This document shows, in pieces, positions 23,906-37,467 of a stretch of DNA of 64,000 bases. The position numbers and the translations under genes were made by a program. Origin of the DNA: Diphasiastrum complanatum (taxonomy: Eukaryota > Streptophyta > Lycopodiopsida > Lycopodiales > Lycopodiaceae); contig CM055111.1 in assembly GCA_029204225.1 (NCBI GenBank), forward strand, positions 12,648,697 to 12,712,696, written 5' to 3'. Position 1 is the first letter of the stretch. Each line of letters starts with the position of its first letter. Below the pieces are notes generated by a model, which was not told where the DNA came from, did no database searches, and saw only the letters and a program-made list of their open reading frames with translations.

Positions 23906-26142
23906 CTACACAAAAAAAAATCCTCCAAACGATGTTTCACTCTTCATAAGAGATCGATACTCAAGATGCATTGCTTGGATCCACTCCTCTTTTTTCCTTG
24001 CCTGATCTACACTTGTAGACTCATCCAAAGAGGTTAGGAAAGCAACATAATTTTCAGAAACTACTTGCTTATCCTTTTGATCATATGTGAGCCTTGAAGG
24101 TACTTGTCTTTCTCTTGATGTTCTCCTTGGCTTTTGACTTGATGAAGGTCCATAATCACAACCATCCAAAGTAAGATCCTTCTAATCAACATCAATAATG
24201 TTAGATCCATCCACTCTACCATCAATCATGCTTGAAGACACCTTTGAAATGTTCCCCTCATAAAAAATGACATCTCTACCAACCATCACTTTGTTAGTAG
24301 AAGGAATGTCAGAGAATATGCAAGAATCACACCACATATCCAGCCTATTTAGTTTAGCTGAATACTGGTTCCTACATTAATCCACAAGAAAGCAAGAAAG
24401 CTAATCCACTCTACAAAGCAAATCCACTCTACAAAAGCAGCAAATCTAATCCACTCTACAGTCCACAACCACACACAAAGGAGGGAAGGGCAAGATCATG
24501 AATGCATCACTCAAGAAACAAGCATGATCAAGGAGCTCAATGGATGCACCTAACTCATGGAGGCTCTTCTCATTTCAGCATGGAGTTGATAAAATACACA
24601 AAAAACTCCTCTTCACAAAGAGGGAGTCTCTTAAATAAGCAAGAGAGCTCCTTAGGTGGCATCCTAGTGGAATTTCCACATTTCACAAATTACAAGTGGA
24701 ATAATGCTCTCCACTTTACTCATCTCACTATATCTGGCAAAAATACCTCTTCTTGAAGATGGATCCTCCTTGGTCCTATCATCAAGAGTAATGTTGACAT
24801 AGCATGTGCATCCAAAGGTTCTTAGAAAGTTGACACTTGGCCTCCTCTTGAATAGCATCTCAAAATGTGTCCTTCCATCCAAAATAGCATTCGACCACCT
24901 ATTGCACAAGAAATTAGCACACAACAAAGCTTGATTCCAAAGTGGTTTGTCAAGATTAGCACTTAACCTCATAGATTTAGCAATTTCACATAAAGTCCTA
25001 TTCTTCCTTTCAGCCACTCCATTTTGTTGTGGGGTCCTTGATGTTGTATACTCCCTCTTGATCCCATGCTCATCACAAAAGGACTTGAACTTGTTAGATA
25101 TGTACTCACCACCATTGTCACCTCTCAAGCACTTGATTTTTGTGGAAAGTTGGTTCTCCCTTGCATTCTTGAACTTGACAAAGACATCATACACTTCATC
25201 CTTGCTCTTTAGTAGATAGATCCAACAAAATCTACTAAAATCATCAATGAATGTTACATACATCTTAGCTCCAATATTGCTAATTGTAGTAAATCCATGA
25301 ATATCCGAATGTACAAGTTGAAAAGGCTTTATAGATCTAGATATAGATCTAGTATAAGGTAGTCTATGTGACTTAGACAAAGCACAAGACTCAAAACCAT
25401 GCTTGACATTACTTAAGGAGCTTGGAAGACCAATCACAACCTTCTTCCTTGGCATTTCCTCCAATGACTTGAAGTTGAGGTGTCCCATCCTTTTGTGCCA
25501 AACCTCTTGAATAGAGATTTGCTCCCTTGCAACACATCCAACTTTGTTAGCAATAACACAAGCATCAAGTTTGAACAACTTCCCTTGCCTTTTACCTTTT
25601 CCAATCAAGACATCCTTCCTTTTGATCAAACAAGCATCTCCATCAAACTCCACCTTAGCATTTGACTCACACTAAGTAAATTCTTGGTAATAGATGGAAT
25701 AGAAAAGACATCCTCCAAATGAACATTCCTATTTGTTGAGAGAGATAGGAATTGTGCCAATCCCTTTGATTGCACACTCACCATCATTGGCCGTGTAGAT
25801 CACCCTCTTGTCATCTCCATATGCCAACAAAGAAGTGAAGTACTCTTTGTGAAAGGTCATGTGTAAACTTACTCCACTATCAATCCACCAAGGATCTAGA
25901 TCTCCATCATTAGCAAGCATACATGAAGACATCACAAAAGCATCATCATTTGCATCTTGAACATCCAAACCATCCTCATCAAGAGTAAGATTATCTTGTT
26001 TGTCTCCTTGATCTCTCTTCTTCTTGTAGCACTCACTTGCAAAGTGTCCTTTGATGCCACAATAGAAGCACTTGAGCTTTGATATATCCTTCTTTTTGCC
26101 ACTTGAAGAAGCATCCACTTGATCTTGCCCTTTAGACCACTT
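23906..26142 (-). pseudogene. copia-6 gag end, protease, integrase and RT start
   Basis: The zinc knuckle CFYCGIKGHFASEC lies near 26025-26070. The protease has WWIDSGVSLHMTFHKEY near 25850-25895. Pre-integrase reads VWHKRMGHLNFKSLEEM. The integrase core at 24720-25653 is one long open frame with HSDIHGF, FIDDFSRFCWIYLLKSKDEV, RGDNGGEYISNKF and NGVAERKNRTL, so the DDE residues are kept. An insertion breaks it after YSEMSK near 24719; it resumes near 24310 (STNKVMVGRDVIFYEGN). The RT start at 23906-24169 reads WIQAMHLEYRSLMKSET and then stops. Confidence 0.88.
24310..24715 (-). repeat. Probable solo LTR inserted in copia-6 integrase
   Basis: About 400 bp separates two parts of the integrase end that should be adjacent. 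On the minus strand it starts near TGGAGAGCATT and ends near TCTCTGACA. It carries a TATA-like TTATTTAAGAG with leader-like sequence after it, and three CCACTCTACA units at 24411-24465. No clear target duplication was seen, so the exact ends and the LTR label are inference. Confidence 0.45.
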
Positions 26143-26159
26143 ACTTTTGGTTATATATA

Positions 26160-28378
26160 CGCAGAAATAGTTACAAAGAATGTGAAGACTTGAGACTAAG
26201 TGTATGGAGAAAGCGAGGATCAGATAGACATAATTACCTTTTACAAATGTTCGGGTGTTATTTGAAGGCATGAGATCATTCAAATATTGCATGCAATATG
26301 TGGGAAGAACCATGTTTAAGACTTAAACTTGTAGGTTCAGGTAAAACCATATGTTCAAAGGCATTTCAAGTTCTATTGGGAGTTTCCCATGGATTTTTTT
26401 GGCAGATAGTCTTAGAGGCACGCAACAATATTGTCTATAAATTTCATGGGAACACAGGTTCATTAAAACAACGCGCACATTCAAGACAGGGACTTGCTAT
26501 TATGCGTGGAATCTTAGAAAAGCATGCTCTACCCCAACCGCATCTTCAACATATATCAAAAGATGGAGTAGTTCATTGTGAACATCATCTCCCTCTTGGC
26601 ATGTCTAAAGGTGATGTCTTTAATTCCATCAACAAAGAACTTCAAGAAACTAGCATGTCCACAATCTCCATAAATACATTGTATTGGTTGTGGAGACATG
26701 AGTTTCGATATGTCAAGACTCCAACAAAACAAAGAATGTCCAAATGCAAGATTTGTGATGAGCTAAAAAAATGCGATCGAAACTTCTACTGATATTAAGG
26801 TGCGAGATCGCCATATTGCAACAAGAAATCGACACATTGCACTCGAGAAAGCTATACACATATTGGAAAAAAGAATCAAGATCACATCCAGAGCAATCGT
26901 TGTGCCTTATTATTGATGGCATGGATCAAAATACAACATTGCCCATTTCAAAAAGACTCCTCCAAGATTGGAGGGTAACCGTTTTTTGAAAACGCGTGTT
27001 TGTGGAGTGCTAGTTCACGGATTCAAATTGCTATGTGGTGTGTGGATAGACACCTTGCATATGCATGACAGCAATCAGGTGGTTACCCATTATGCGAACA
27101 ATATGAAAGGTGTAACTTGCACATGACAATCTCCCTCCCATCTTACGTATTCAAGCTGACAATTGTTGGAGGAAAAATAGAAATAGGTTCATTTTTTTGT
27201 CTTTGTTCTATGCTTGTGGCACATAACATATTTATGGGATTTTTGATGGTCGGACACACGCATGAAGACATCGATCAAGTTTTTAGTGTAATCTTTAGGG
27301 CATTGAAATGTAAATCTGTTCTTACTATGTTTGGTATGTTAGGGCGAATTGGCCAAACGATAGGTGGTGGTCGTACTAAAAGTACTGAAGTAGAGTTGTT
27401 AGAATGAATGGTGGATTGGAAAGGATTCATAGAGCCATTTATTGTTCGTGGAAATGATGGTCTAGAAGGACACACCAATCCTCACTACTTTTGTTTTCAA
27501 ATGTTGAATGGCGAACCAACCATCAGTGGAAGTATTATTGCACTGATGGAGATGATACATGGAGTGAACCTTTCAGATTGTTGCACTCTTTGCCTTCAAA
27601 AGAGGAAGCGATCTTTTTGGCACCCACAAATGAACTGGACAATGATGAGATGAAATGATTGATATCCATTCATAAATATGGACAATATATGTGCGAGAAG
27701 TGTCCAGAATACAAAGATCAAAATTTCTCATTTGTTCATGAAACCACAAAACTTCTTGAGTACCTCACAAAACAAAAGAATTTGTCACTATCAACATACA
27801 ACCAAGCAACTTTTTGGCCACAATCTTTTACGATTGTTTCTCGACCTTCAGGATGCATGCCTTCTAATGTGAACACTGAAGTCGAAATGGATACAATAGA
27901 ACTCTTACCTCGTCATTATTGCGGATGGAAAGGAGATGCACCATTATCAGAATTCATACCCATTAGAGAGATTGCAATGAACAAATTTGTTGCAATATGA
28001 CCTTCAAATGAAGATGTTGCAGCAGGAGCCTCATTTTGGATGGCAAAGGTTGTCGGAGTAGGGACCGATGCTGATGGTATGGTCACTTCACTCAAAGCAT
28101 TATGGTATGAACCTAAATCCACTCAAAGACGTGGAAACAATCCAATTGACAACAAAGAATTATACGAAGACTGTCTTTCAAAAGACTGGGTTCCAAACAA
28201 TGACGGTATAGAAGATGTAGATATTGATTCTGTGATTTATGCATGGAAAACCAAGGCAAAAAAGATGGTAAAGAAACATGGATATGATGTCGAAAGATCG
28301 ATATCCAGAAATCTCTCGAGCACACATCAAGTTGACAAATTGGTTGATGCATGTGCTGCTAATGTTGATGAGTACTAG
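26160..28378 (+). pseudogene. DUF7869-like protein gene, decayed
   Basis: Segments follow the order known for a family of large uncharacterised proteins with a DUF7869-type region. First comes a cysteine-bearing N part (26298-26792: LPLGMSKGDVFNSIN, RMSKCKICDELKK). Then come LIIDGMDQNTTLP (26900-26945), CGVLVHGFKLLCGVWIDTLH (27000-27060), QADNCWR (out of frame, about 27153), and the signature VGHTHEDIDQVFSVI (27250-27295). A C-terminal portion follows (27540-28378) with HQWKYYCTDGDDTWSEPF, YGQYMCEKCPEYKD, HYCGWKGDAP and a final MAKVVGVGTDADG segment. I count at least four frame changes and two in-frame stops. The family resembles domesticated or transposon-linked genes in other eukaryotes; its function is unknown. 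The 5' end abuts the truncated copia-6. Confidence 0.7.
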
Positions 28379-30114
<1,736 letters not shown>

Positions 30115-30420
30115 GAGTTGGAATTATGATAGTATCGAATTTTACAAAGACTCAGAAATATACAAGGACTCAAAAATATATACACTGATTTGAAAATTAC
30201 AATGACTCAAAAATTACAAATTTTCTGAGTCGATCCCGTATCAAAAAATTCTGATTTTTTGAGTCAATACAATATCATAAAATTTTGAAAATATGAGTCG
30301 AGTTTTGTGCTTTAAAATTCGAGCCTTCCTTCTTTTTTTGTGTTTTTCAAGGATAGATATAAACAAGTTTTCAGGCTGCTCATTACCTAATAGAATTAGG
30401 CTTGGGCATGAATTCCAACA
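30115..30420 (-). repeat. copia-7 3' LTR
   Basis: The right edge AATTCCAACA at 30420 is fixed by the polypurine tract. The left edge GTTGGAATT near 30115 forms the inverted partner with one change at the first bases. It is rich in GACTCAAAAAT-like short repeats. Confidence 0.7.
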
Positions 30421-30699
30421 CTCCCCCTTAATGCAAATTTTGACAAACTTGGATCTTCAAATTTAGCAAATTGTTAAATCTGAGATGGTGCTCATTTGAT
30501 AGTGCCTTGGTGAAGTAATTTGCTGCCTATAATTCTGTCATACATTAAACCAAAGAAATTTCCTTGCTTTGGACTTTTTCCCTAAGGTAGTAATACCTGA
30601 TTTTGATATACTTACTTTGAGAATGAAATCTCGGATTCAAAGATAGTGCAATAGTACTTTGGTTGTCAAAGTAGATGGTAGTCGCATGTGATTGAAGAA

Positions 30700-33655
30700 G
30701 TTCGATATTTGCAGGCAAGTTCCTCAGTCAAATTGTCTCTTTGGTAGCATTCATGGTAGTTATATATTCCGATTCCGTTGAAGACAATGCTACTGAGGTC
30801 TGTTTTTGACTGTTCCATGAAATCGGGACTTGATTAAACAAGAACACAAGTCCAAAAGTCGATCTTCTGGTATCGACATCTATTGCCCAATCTGCATCTG
30901 TGTAGCCTTCAAGAATATTGGCAGATTGGTTGTCTCCATAACAGATGTTGAGATGTTTTGTGGCTTGGACATACTTCATGATGACCATGAGAGATTTCCA
31001 ATGAGTTGTCCCTAGATTCAATAGGAATTGACTGAGAGAGCTGGTGGAGTATGTCAAGTCAAGTCGAGTGTAGAGCATAGCATACATGAGTGACCCGATG
31101 ATGGAGTGAAACAGATATTGCTTCATTTCCTCCTTCTCTGCCTCGGATTGTGGACACTACTCCTCTGACAACTTCAGACCAAGGTCGAGTGGGAAGTAGC
31201 TCGAGTTACAGTTGGCTATTTCGTATTTTTCCAACACGTTAGTGAGATATCTCTGCTAATTGATGAAAATCTGTCTGTTGAATCGAATTCGAAAAATTTG
31301 GATTCTGAGACAGTAGTGGGCTTGCCCATATCAGTCATCTTGTATTCTTGTGCCTAGCATGCATTTGGTATCCTTCAACAAATTTATATTGTTACTAAAC
31401 AGTAACGTGTCATCTACATGGAGAGTGATGATGATGAAGGAAGTCAATACAGACTTGAAATAAACATTTGAGTCTGTCGAGTTTGGAATAAAACCATTCT
31501 CGATTAGAAATGCATTGATTATCTGAAACCAGACTCTTGGTGACTGTTTCAGACCATACAGAGCCTTATGAATTTTGCACACTAGGTGCTTTTTACCCTT
31601 TAGCTTGTATCCCTCTGGCTGTGACATACAAATGTCCTCTTCAATGGTTCCATTGAGGAAAGTAGTCTGGACATTCATTTAATGAACTTTGAGATTTGTT
31701 GTGGCTGCATAAAAAATAAGTAATCTGATTAAAGCATGCTTGATGACCGGACTGAAGGTATCGGAATAATCCAGATCGGAAATCTATGAAAATCTCTTGG
31801 CAACTAGTCTGGCCTTGTATCGATTTATTTTACCTTCAGCATCATACTTCGCTTTGAATAACCACTTGCATGGAATCGGATTTTGATCCTTTGAAAGCTC
31901 AATTACAGTCCACGTTTGATTCTCAATAAAAGAATTGAATTCTGAGTCTATTGCAGCTTTCCATTGATGATCATCAGATGTTGACATTGCCTCTGAAACT
32001 GTGTTTGGTTCCTGCACAAAATAGCAGGCCGGATCATCCATAAATCGGGATGGAGTCTGTCTAGATTGATTTGATCTTCTAGGTTGAACTTTGATCTTGT
32101 TCTATCCATTGAGGATCTGACTCATTTTCCAAGTTAGTATCGATTTTTTTGTTGTTCAACCCTTGGATCGGATTTGTTGATTTTGATACTAGGATCAAAA
32201 TTTTCTGAAACTTTTCTCTTAAGGTCAAAAAATTGGTCTTCTCTACTTTTGTATGCTTTCTAGGTGTCCAGATTACAGAGCCTGTATGCCTTGTGATCTA
32301 GGAAGTAGCCAATAAAAATCGATTTTTTACTTTTGTCATCCAACTTCTTTCTCAAGTCTTCAGGGATCTGAAAGTAAGCAATGCAACCAAACACTCGAAT
32401 ATGTTTGAGTGATGGTTTCGATCCAGTCCACACCTCATAAGGTGTCTTGCCATTCAGTGCCTTAGTGATGGAGCAATTTTGCAGATAGGCAGCCGTAGTG
32501 AAAGCAAAACTTTTTTGGAAGAGAAGCATGGGCCATCATGCGTTTGGCACTTTCTATAAGTGTCTGATTCTTCCGTTTTGCTACTCCTGTGAGTAGCTAG
32601 TTGTGTATTATGGATGTATTCCATAGGCCTTGCAGAATCCCTTCAACTTGGTGGAGATGTATTCTCCCCCTCCATCAGTGCGTAGGGCCTTTATTTTTCT
32701 CTGGGTCTGATTCTGCAGATGCCTTGAACTGCTTGAAGAACTTGAAAGCCTCGAATTTGTTCTTCAAAAAATAAATTGCAGTGTTTCGAGAAAAAATCAT
32801 CAATAAAGGTTAGAAAGTAAACAGCCCCCCTGTGGAAGTGGTCTACATCGGACCACAAATGTCACTATGTACAAGATCTAGCAAATCTCTAGAAGTATGA
32901 ACAGTATAAAAAATAATGGACTTCTAGCATGTTTGTTGATAATATAACTTTCACAAGGAGTATCGGATTTGCTAATGGGAGGAAGATCTTGAACTAGATT
33001 TTGATTTGACATTTGCTGAATACTATTGAAGTTCAAATGGCCTAATTTGGAATGCCACAACATATTAGATGCATCAGAAGTAGATGTGTGAAGAGCTTGA
33101 CTATTTGTTAAATAGTAGTGACTAAGCTTATAAAGATAGCCACAACGTCTACCGAAAGCTAAAACTTTTCTAGACTTGTCAAGAATGGTGCAGCCCTCAG
33201 TATCGAATTCGACCCTACGATCTGAATCAGTGATCCTACTTATAGAAAGCAGATTTTTGGTCACGGTTCGGAACATGTAGAACATTGGACAACAATTTAA
33301 TATCACCTCTCTAAAATTCAACTCTGGTTGTTCCTTCACCTTCAATGGAATGAGATGAGTTATCTCTAAGTTGCACAACTCTAGAATGGGTGAAAGGCTT
33401 GTAGCTTTGGAACCAGTCTCGAAGGTGAGTCATGTGTTGAGTTGCTCCAGAGTCCAAGTACCAAGAATCGATATCCTGCAGATTTTCGACCTTGGTCATG
33501 AAGGCAGTTTCATTTTTCTCTTGATGCTGGATTAAGTGACTGGTTGAGGCAACATTTGCTTGTTATTGGAACTGCTTCTTCCTTTCATTGTTGTACTTTA
33601 GTGTTCTACAGTCCTTGATGAGATGGCCAGTCCTCTTACAGTATTTGCAAAACAG
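30700..33655 (-). pseudogene. copia-7 pol polyprotein, broken
   Basis: The zinc knuckle FCKYCKRTGHLIKDC is at 33600-33660. Protease WYLDSGATQHMT is at 33311-33499. Pre-integrase with LWHSKLGHLNFNSIQQM lies in 32878-33378. The integrase end at 32260-32529 reads NGKTPYEVWTGSKPSLKHIR. The RT start at 31784-32041 reads CKWLFKAKYDAEGKINRYKA. RT at 31331-31678 has TTFLNGTIEEDICMSQPEG and LHVDDTLL, keeping both active-site aspartates. RNase H is at 30728-31126 (DVDTRRSTFG, SSTESEY). The integrase core is shortened and several frameshifts are present. Confidence 0.88.
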
Positions 33656-33662
33656 TTTTTGC

Positions 33663-34958
33663 ATTGACTAGAATGATGATCTCACCTAGACAAGATTGGC
33701 AAGCACAAACATGACATTTTTGATGAAACAAGCTAGATGTGAGCCTAACTTGATGTGTTCAACCAAGTTGGGTGCCCTACCCACCTCACTTTGAAAGTCT
33801 ATAACTTCATCAAGACACACCCAATTGACATGAAATCAGTTGTACTAGAAACTACACTTCACTAGCTTTCCCACAAGCTATCAAATGATAGATTTGGATC
33901 TACCTTGGAGAAACACCAACCATTCAAATTTTGGTGATCTCACATGTTTCTGAGCACCTTTGTCCATACAGTACTCAGGTTGGATCAAATCATCATGATT
34001 TTGACCCCTTTTGATCTCAAAATCCACTTGATAGCAAACTATGTCCAAACTAGCTCTCGAAACATTGTTTCTTCAAGCAATTTTCATCAAGCATGATGCA
34101 TGCCATCCATCCTTAGGCAAGCTCTGATACCATGTGTACTTTTCACACACATGAGGACAACCAAGTGTGATTGATCTTCTAAGGAGTGTGTGATTGCACA
34201 TGAAACTATCTCTTGATTGTAGCTACCAATCTATCTTGACAATCTTCAAGACGAGCACACAACCATGCATCTATCCACAAAAAAGCTATCAAAAGTTGTC
34301 ATTCACATATTGAGAAGTTGTTTGATGAAAAACTAAGTCCCAAAATAGGTTTCTCTCGGGTAGAGAGAGAAATTTGAGCTTACACACTCAGGTAGAGAGA
34401 GAACATAGACAACATAGAAAAAATTTTAAGTGATGGAGCCAACTCTCATCAAAACTTCATTACACCAAGTATGTACAAAAGAGAGCTCTTTCAAGTACAA
34501 CTAGCTCGAGTTCTTGCATGTGGAAATGCACTAATTTCATTGGACCCCATTGATTGATCATGATTGGACCTCTAGATATGCACCTCTCATCATGATTGGA
34601 CCTCATGATCTCCACCTCACAATTTGATTGGGCCTCATGATGTGCACTTATAAACATGATTGATCCACATGTAATGCACCTCTTAAAGTGATTGGCCTTG
34701 TGATCTATGCCTCTTAAATGTGATTGGGCCAAGTAGATGCATTTCAATCCTAACATCATGTGACAAATGTCACTATCTCAATAAGACACAAGTTTAAGGC
34801 CTATTGACTATTCAAACTCAACATAAATGAACTCAAATGATTAGGCCTACCCTCCACACGTCGGAACATGCTCCACAGATGTGAGATTTATGTACATAAT
34901 GATGATAAAATATCAAGCTAAATTTTGCTAAATCTTCACATTCATGAGAAAATTACAT
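33663..34958 (-). mobile_element. 5' LTR, primer site and leader of another LTR element
   Basis: On the minus strand the initiator-Met primer site TGGTATCAGAGC (34132-34121) directly follows an LTR edge at 34133 (plus TGTGTACTTTTC). About 460 bp of untranslated or unrecognised leader runs left to 33663, where copia-7 begins. The outer LTR end is proposed at 34958 (GAGAAAATTACA), giving about 826 bp, on weak inverted similarity only. Family not identified. Confidence 0.55.
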
Positions 34959-37467
34959 TTTTTACAAACGACATCCTATTTGTACAAATCATTCAACAAT
35001 CGTCCTAGAGCTTGAAATGTTCATGACTATAGGGATAATGCATTGTAAACTTTCCAAAGCCCTAATGTATTGATCATAAAGCTTTGCCAACATACAAATG
35101 TATGAGCCGACCCTTACCATGGATGTCAATCGCCTTTTTGTTGATACTTTTCATACATTGTATGATATACACAAAAAAATTACCCCAATCTTTTCACCCC
35201 AAAAACAAGAGAGAATGATTCTCCAATAACAGGCATATAGATGAAGGCCACCTTCTCTCTTTCTTCATCCACCTTTCCTCTCTCAAGGTGTAGAGCTAGT
35301 CAGCCTTTAGGATATCCATGAAGACCAACTTTCTTCATCCACCTTTAATATCTGGAGGTGCAGAGTTTGACTCTACTCAGGCCAGGTACACAAGCAAATG
35401 CTCTCTCTAGATAAGCTACGACTAGAAGAAAATATTGTCAATGTTTAAGTATCAATATGCGAAATGATATTTCCTACAACTATGTTGCAGAAAAATGAAC
35501 CAACATTTACTATTGTCAATTCATTGCTAACTTCAACAAGGATGAAAAATAAGCAATGATAGGTATGGTCAAGCAATAGGGGACAATTCACTTTAAGAGG
35601 CAATGACAAGCTAAAAAATGAGCCTCTTTGGTAATCCAAAATCCTTAAAATCAAAGATAAATCTTGGGTCTGTCATTTTGAATACCTCCCCAAGAAGACT
35701 TTGAAAGTGGAACAAGTGAAAGAGCAAGGACTCCCTCAAATGGTTTTTTGTTTCAACTTCTGATGAAGAGGCCAAGCTCATAATTTATATAGTCCATAAA
35801 TTAGACATGGAAGTCAATGCTGCATTTGAAACGTCAAATTGAGTCCAATTTTGAGGCCACAAACTTTTTAGCAAAGATAGGAAGCCTAGAATATGCAGAC
35901 ATACACAGGTGACAGGAACCTGCAATGAGCCACGTTAACCTTGTACTAGTCTCATGTAAAATGGGATCCATGAAATAAAAATATGATACTTGTAGTCAAC
36001 AACTTCATACCTTTACATACTTTATCACCTTATCATCAATTTTATCCCTTCTAAACAAAGTCAACAACAAACTTTTGTGGTTGACAGTAAATATTTGACA
36101 TGCAGGTGACAAAGCTAAAACTACAAATATTCTATATATGTAATCAACATACTTGGATAAGTCTTTGACATGGGCTTCAATCATTGTTAATCTCAAAACT
36201 ATTCATCAATTTTGGTTGGAGATTCCAATCTTACCAATAAATTGCAGCATTTTTGGCCAACTGTTGGCTGGTTACTACTCATGGAACATCTGAAAGTCTA
36301 TAAATCTATTATTTGATCAAGGCTTACATCACTGATGCTCAGTTCTATTTTCATACAGTGCATAGTTGGCTTTGGGACCTTCTCATGATGTAGCTTCGAT
36401 TGGGTGAATTGGATGCCAGGCCTTTCTTCTATCATGTTACCTTGATTTATTAGTGCCTCAGGTACCATACAAACATGTTCTATACACTTTCGCACGTGTC
36501 CCATAAATAACAAATTAGTCTTTTTGGAAAAAGAAAGATGATCAACAAAATATCTTGAAAAAGGAAGAACATAATTCTTGGCCTTTCCATTCAACAAAAC
36601 ATAAAATATGAGGGCTGCCGGCTGGAAACTTCAGATCTTTAATCCTTATTTTGCTTCATGTCAATGCTCAATACTTCTGACTACGTCCCTGAACTTCATT
36701 TTATGATGCATAAAACAATTGTTCTTTGAATCTTGAACTAAGACAATGTAGATTTAGGATATTCAACTTCTACACTGAAGTGCCAGAAAAAGGTTTATCT
36801 ACATTTTAGGTTGCATCTAATATTTTAGCACCCCATGAAGCAGAACCATGCCTGAAAATTTACGCAAATTTCAATGATTGGAATGTTTACCTCGATTCCA
36901 TTAGAGGCGCAAGTTTCAAAAGAAACATATTCAAAGCTGATTCTAAAAAGTGAGCAGCAATCATAGCATTCTCGTCAGAAAACGCACCTTGAGACTGCAA
37001 AAGAATTTCTATAAATCTTCTTAAGTGATACCATGAAAAGTAAAGAATGAATAGATATAGCTCACATGAAAGAGAGCAGTAAACGTAGCATATTTATAAT
37101 CCCAAAGCTCAAGTGAAAATAGATCAGCAAACTGGTAGGATACTCTGGAACAAAAGCTTGGTTACAAATAGAGCAGTAAGATGGCATGATATTCTATGAG
37201 CCCACAGCTTGAAAATGATAAATAAAATAATGATTTGCATATTTTATATGCTCCTGATGCAGTGAACTCCATGCAGTAAGATTATGCGTTACTAAAGGAC
37301 TCAGCTGACAAAATTTATCCTTTGAAGTTTCTTAGTGACCAATGTCGATGGAATCTTCAGATTATAAGAGGTAGATTGCATCTCAGACCTGGCACTGAAG
37401 CAAAATATACCCTAGACAAAACCCCGTCATTTAAAATGCTGCAAAAATTGCCATACAAGAAAATCTC
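34959..37467. other. No gene recognised; downstream flank of BUD23
   Basis: AT-rich sequence with only short frames. The longest minus-strand frame, 36298-36597 (99 aa), has no feature I recognise. The part near 37467 is expected to be the BUD23 3' UTR. Confidence 0.5.

Larger units (their letters stand above)
22205..26142 (-). mobile_element. copia-6: Ty1/copia element, 5' truncated and RT-deleted
   Basis: The 3' LTR (22205-22849) and polypurine tract are followed, reading right on the plus map, by the RNase H end, an unidentified reading frame, the RT start, integrase with an inserted LTR, and protease with zinc knuckle. Homology ends near 26142 inside gag, directly against the DUF7869-like pseudogene. 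The 5' LTR and primer site are missing. Confidence 0.85.
30115..33662 (-). mobile_element. copia-7: Ty1/copia element, 5' truncated
   Basis: The 3' LTR (30115-30420), polypurine tract (minus TTAAGGGGGAG), RNase H, RT, integrase, protease and zinc knuckle occur in order. Homology ends right after the zinc knuckle at about 33660. The LTR junction GGGGAGTGTTGGAATT is the same as that of copia-3, and the RT segments are alike, so both probably belong to one lineage. Confidence 0.88.

Noticed and set aside
22205..26142. Intact autonomous retrotransposon
   Set aside because: The integrase frame is long and keeps the DDE residues, but RT, gag start, 5' LTR and primer site are missing.
36298..36597. 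99-codon minus-strand frame downstream of BUD23
   Set aside because: No recognised domain and no splice context; kept only as a note.
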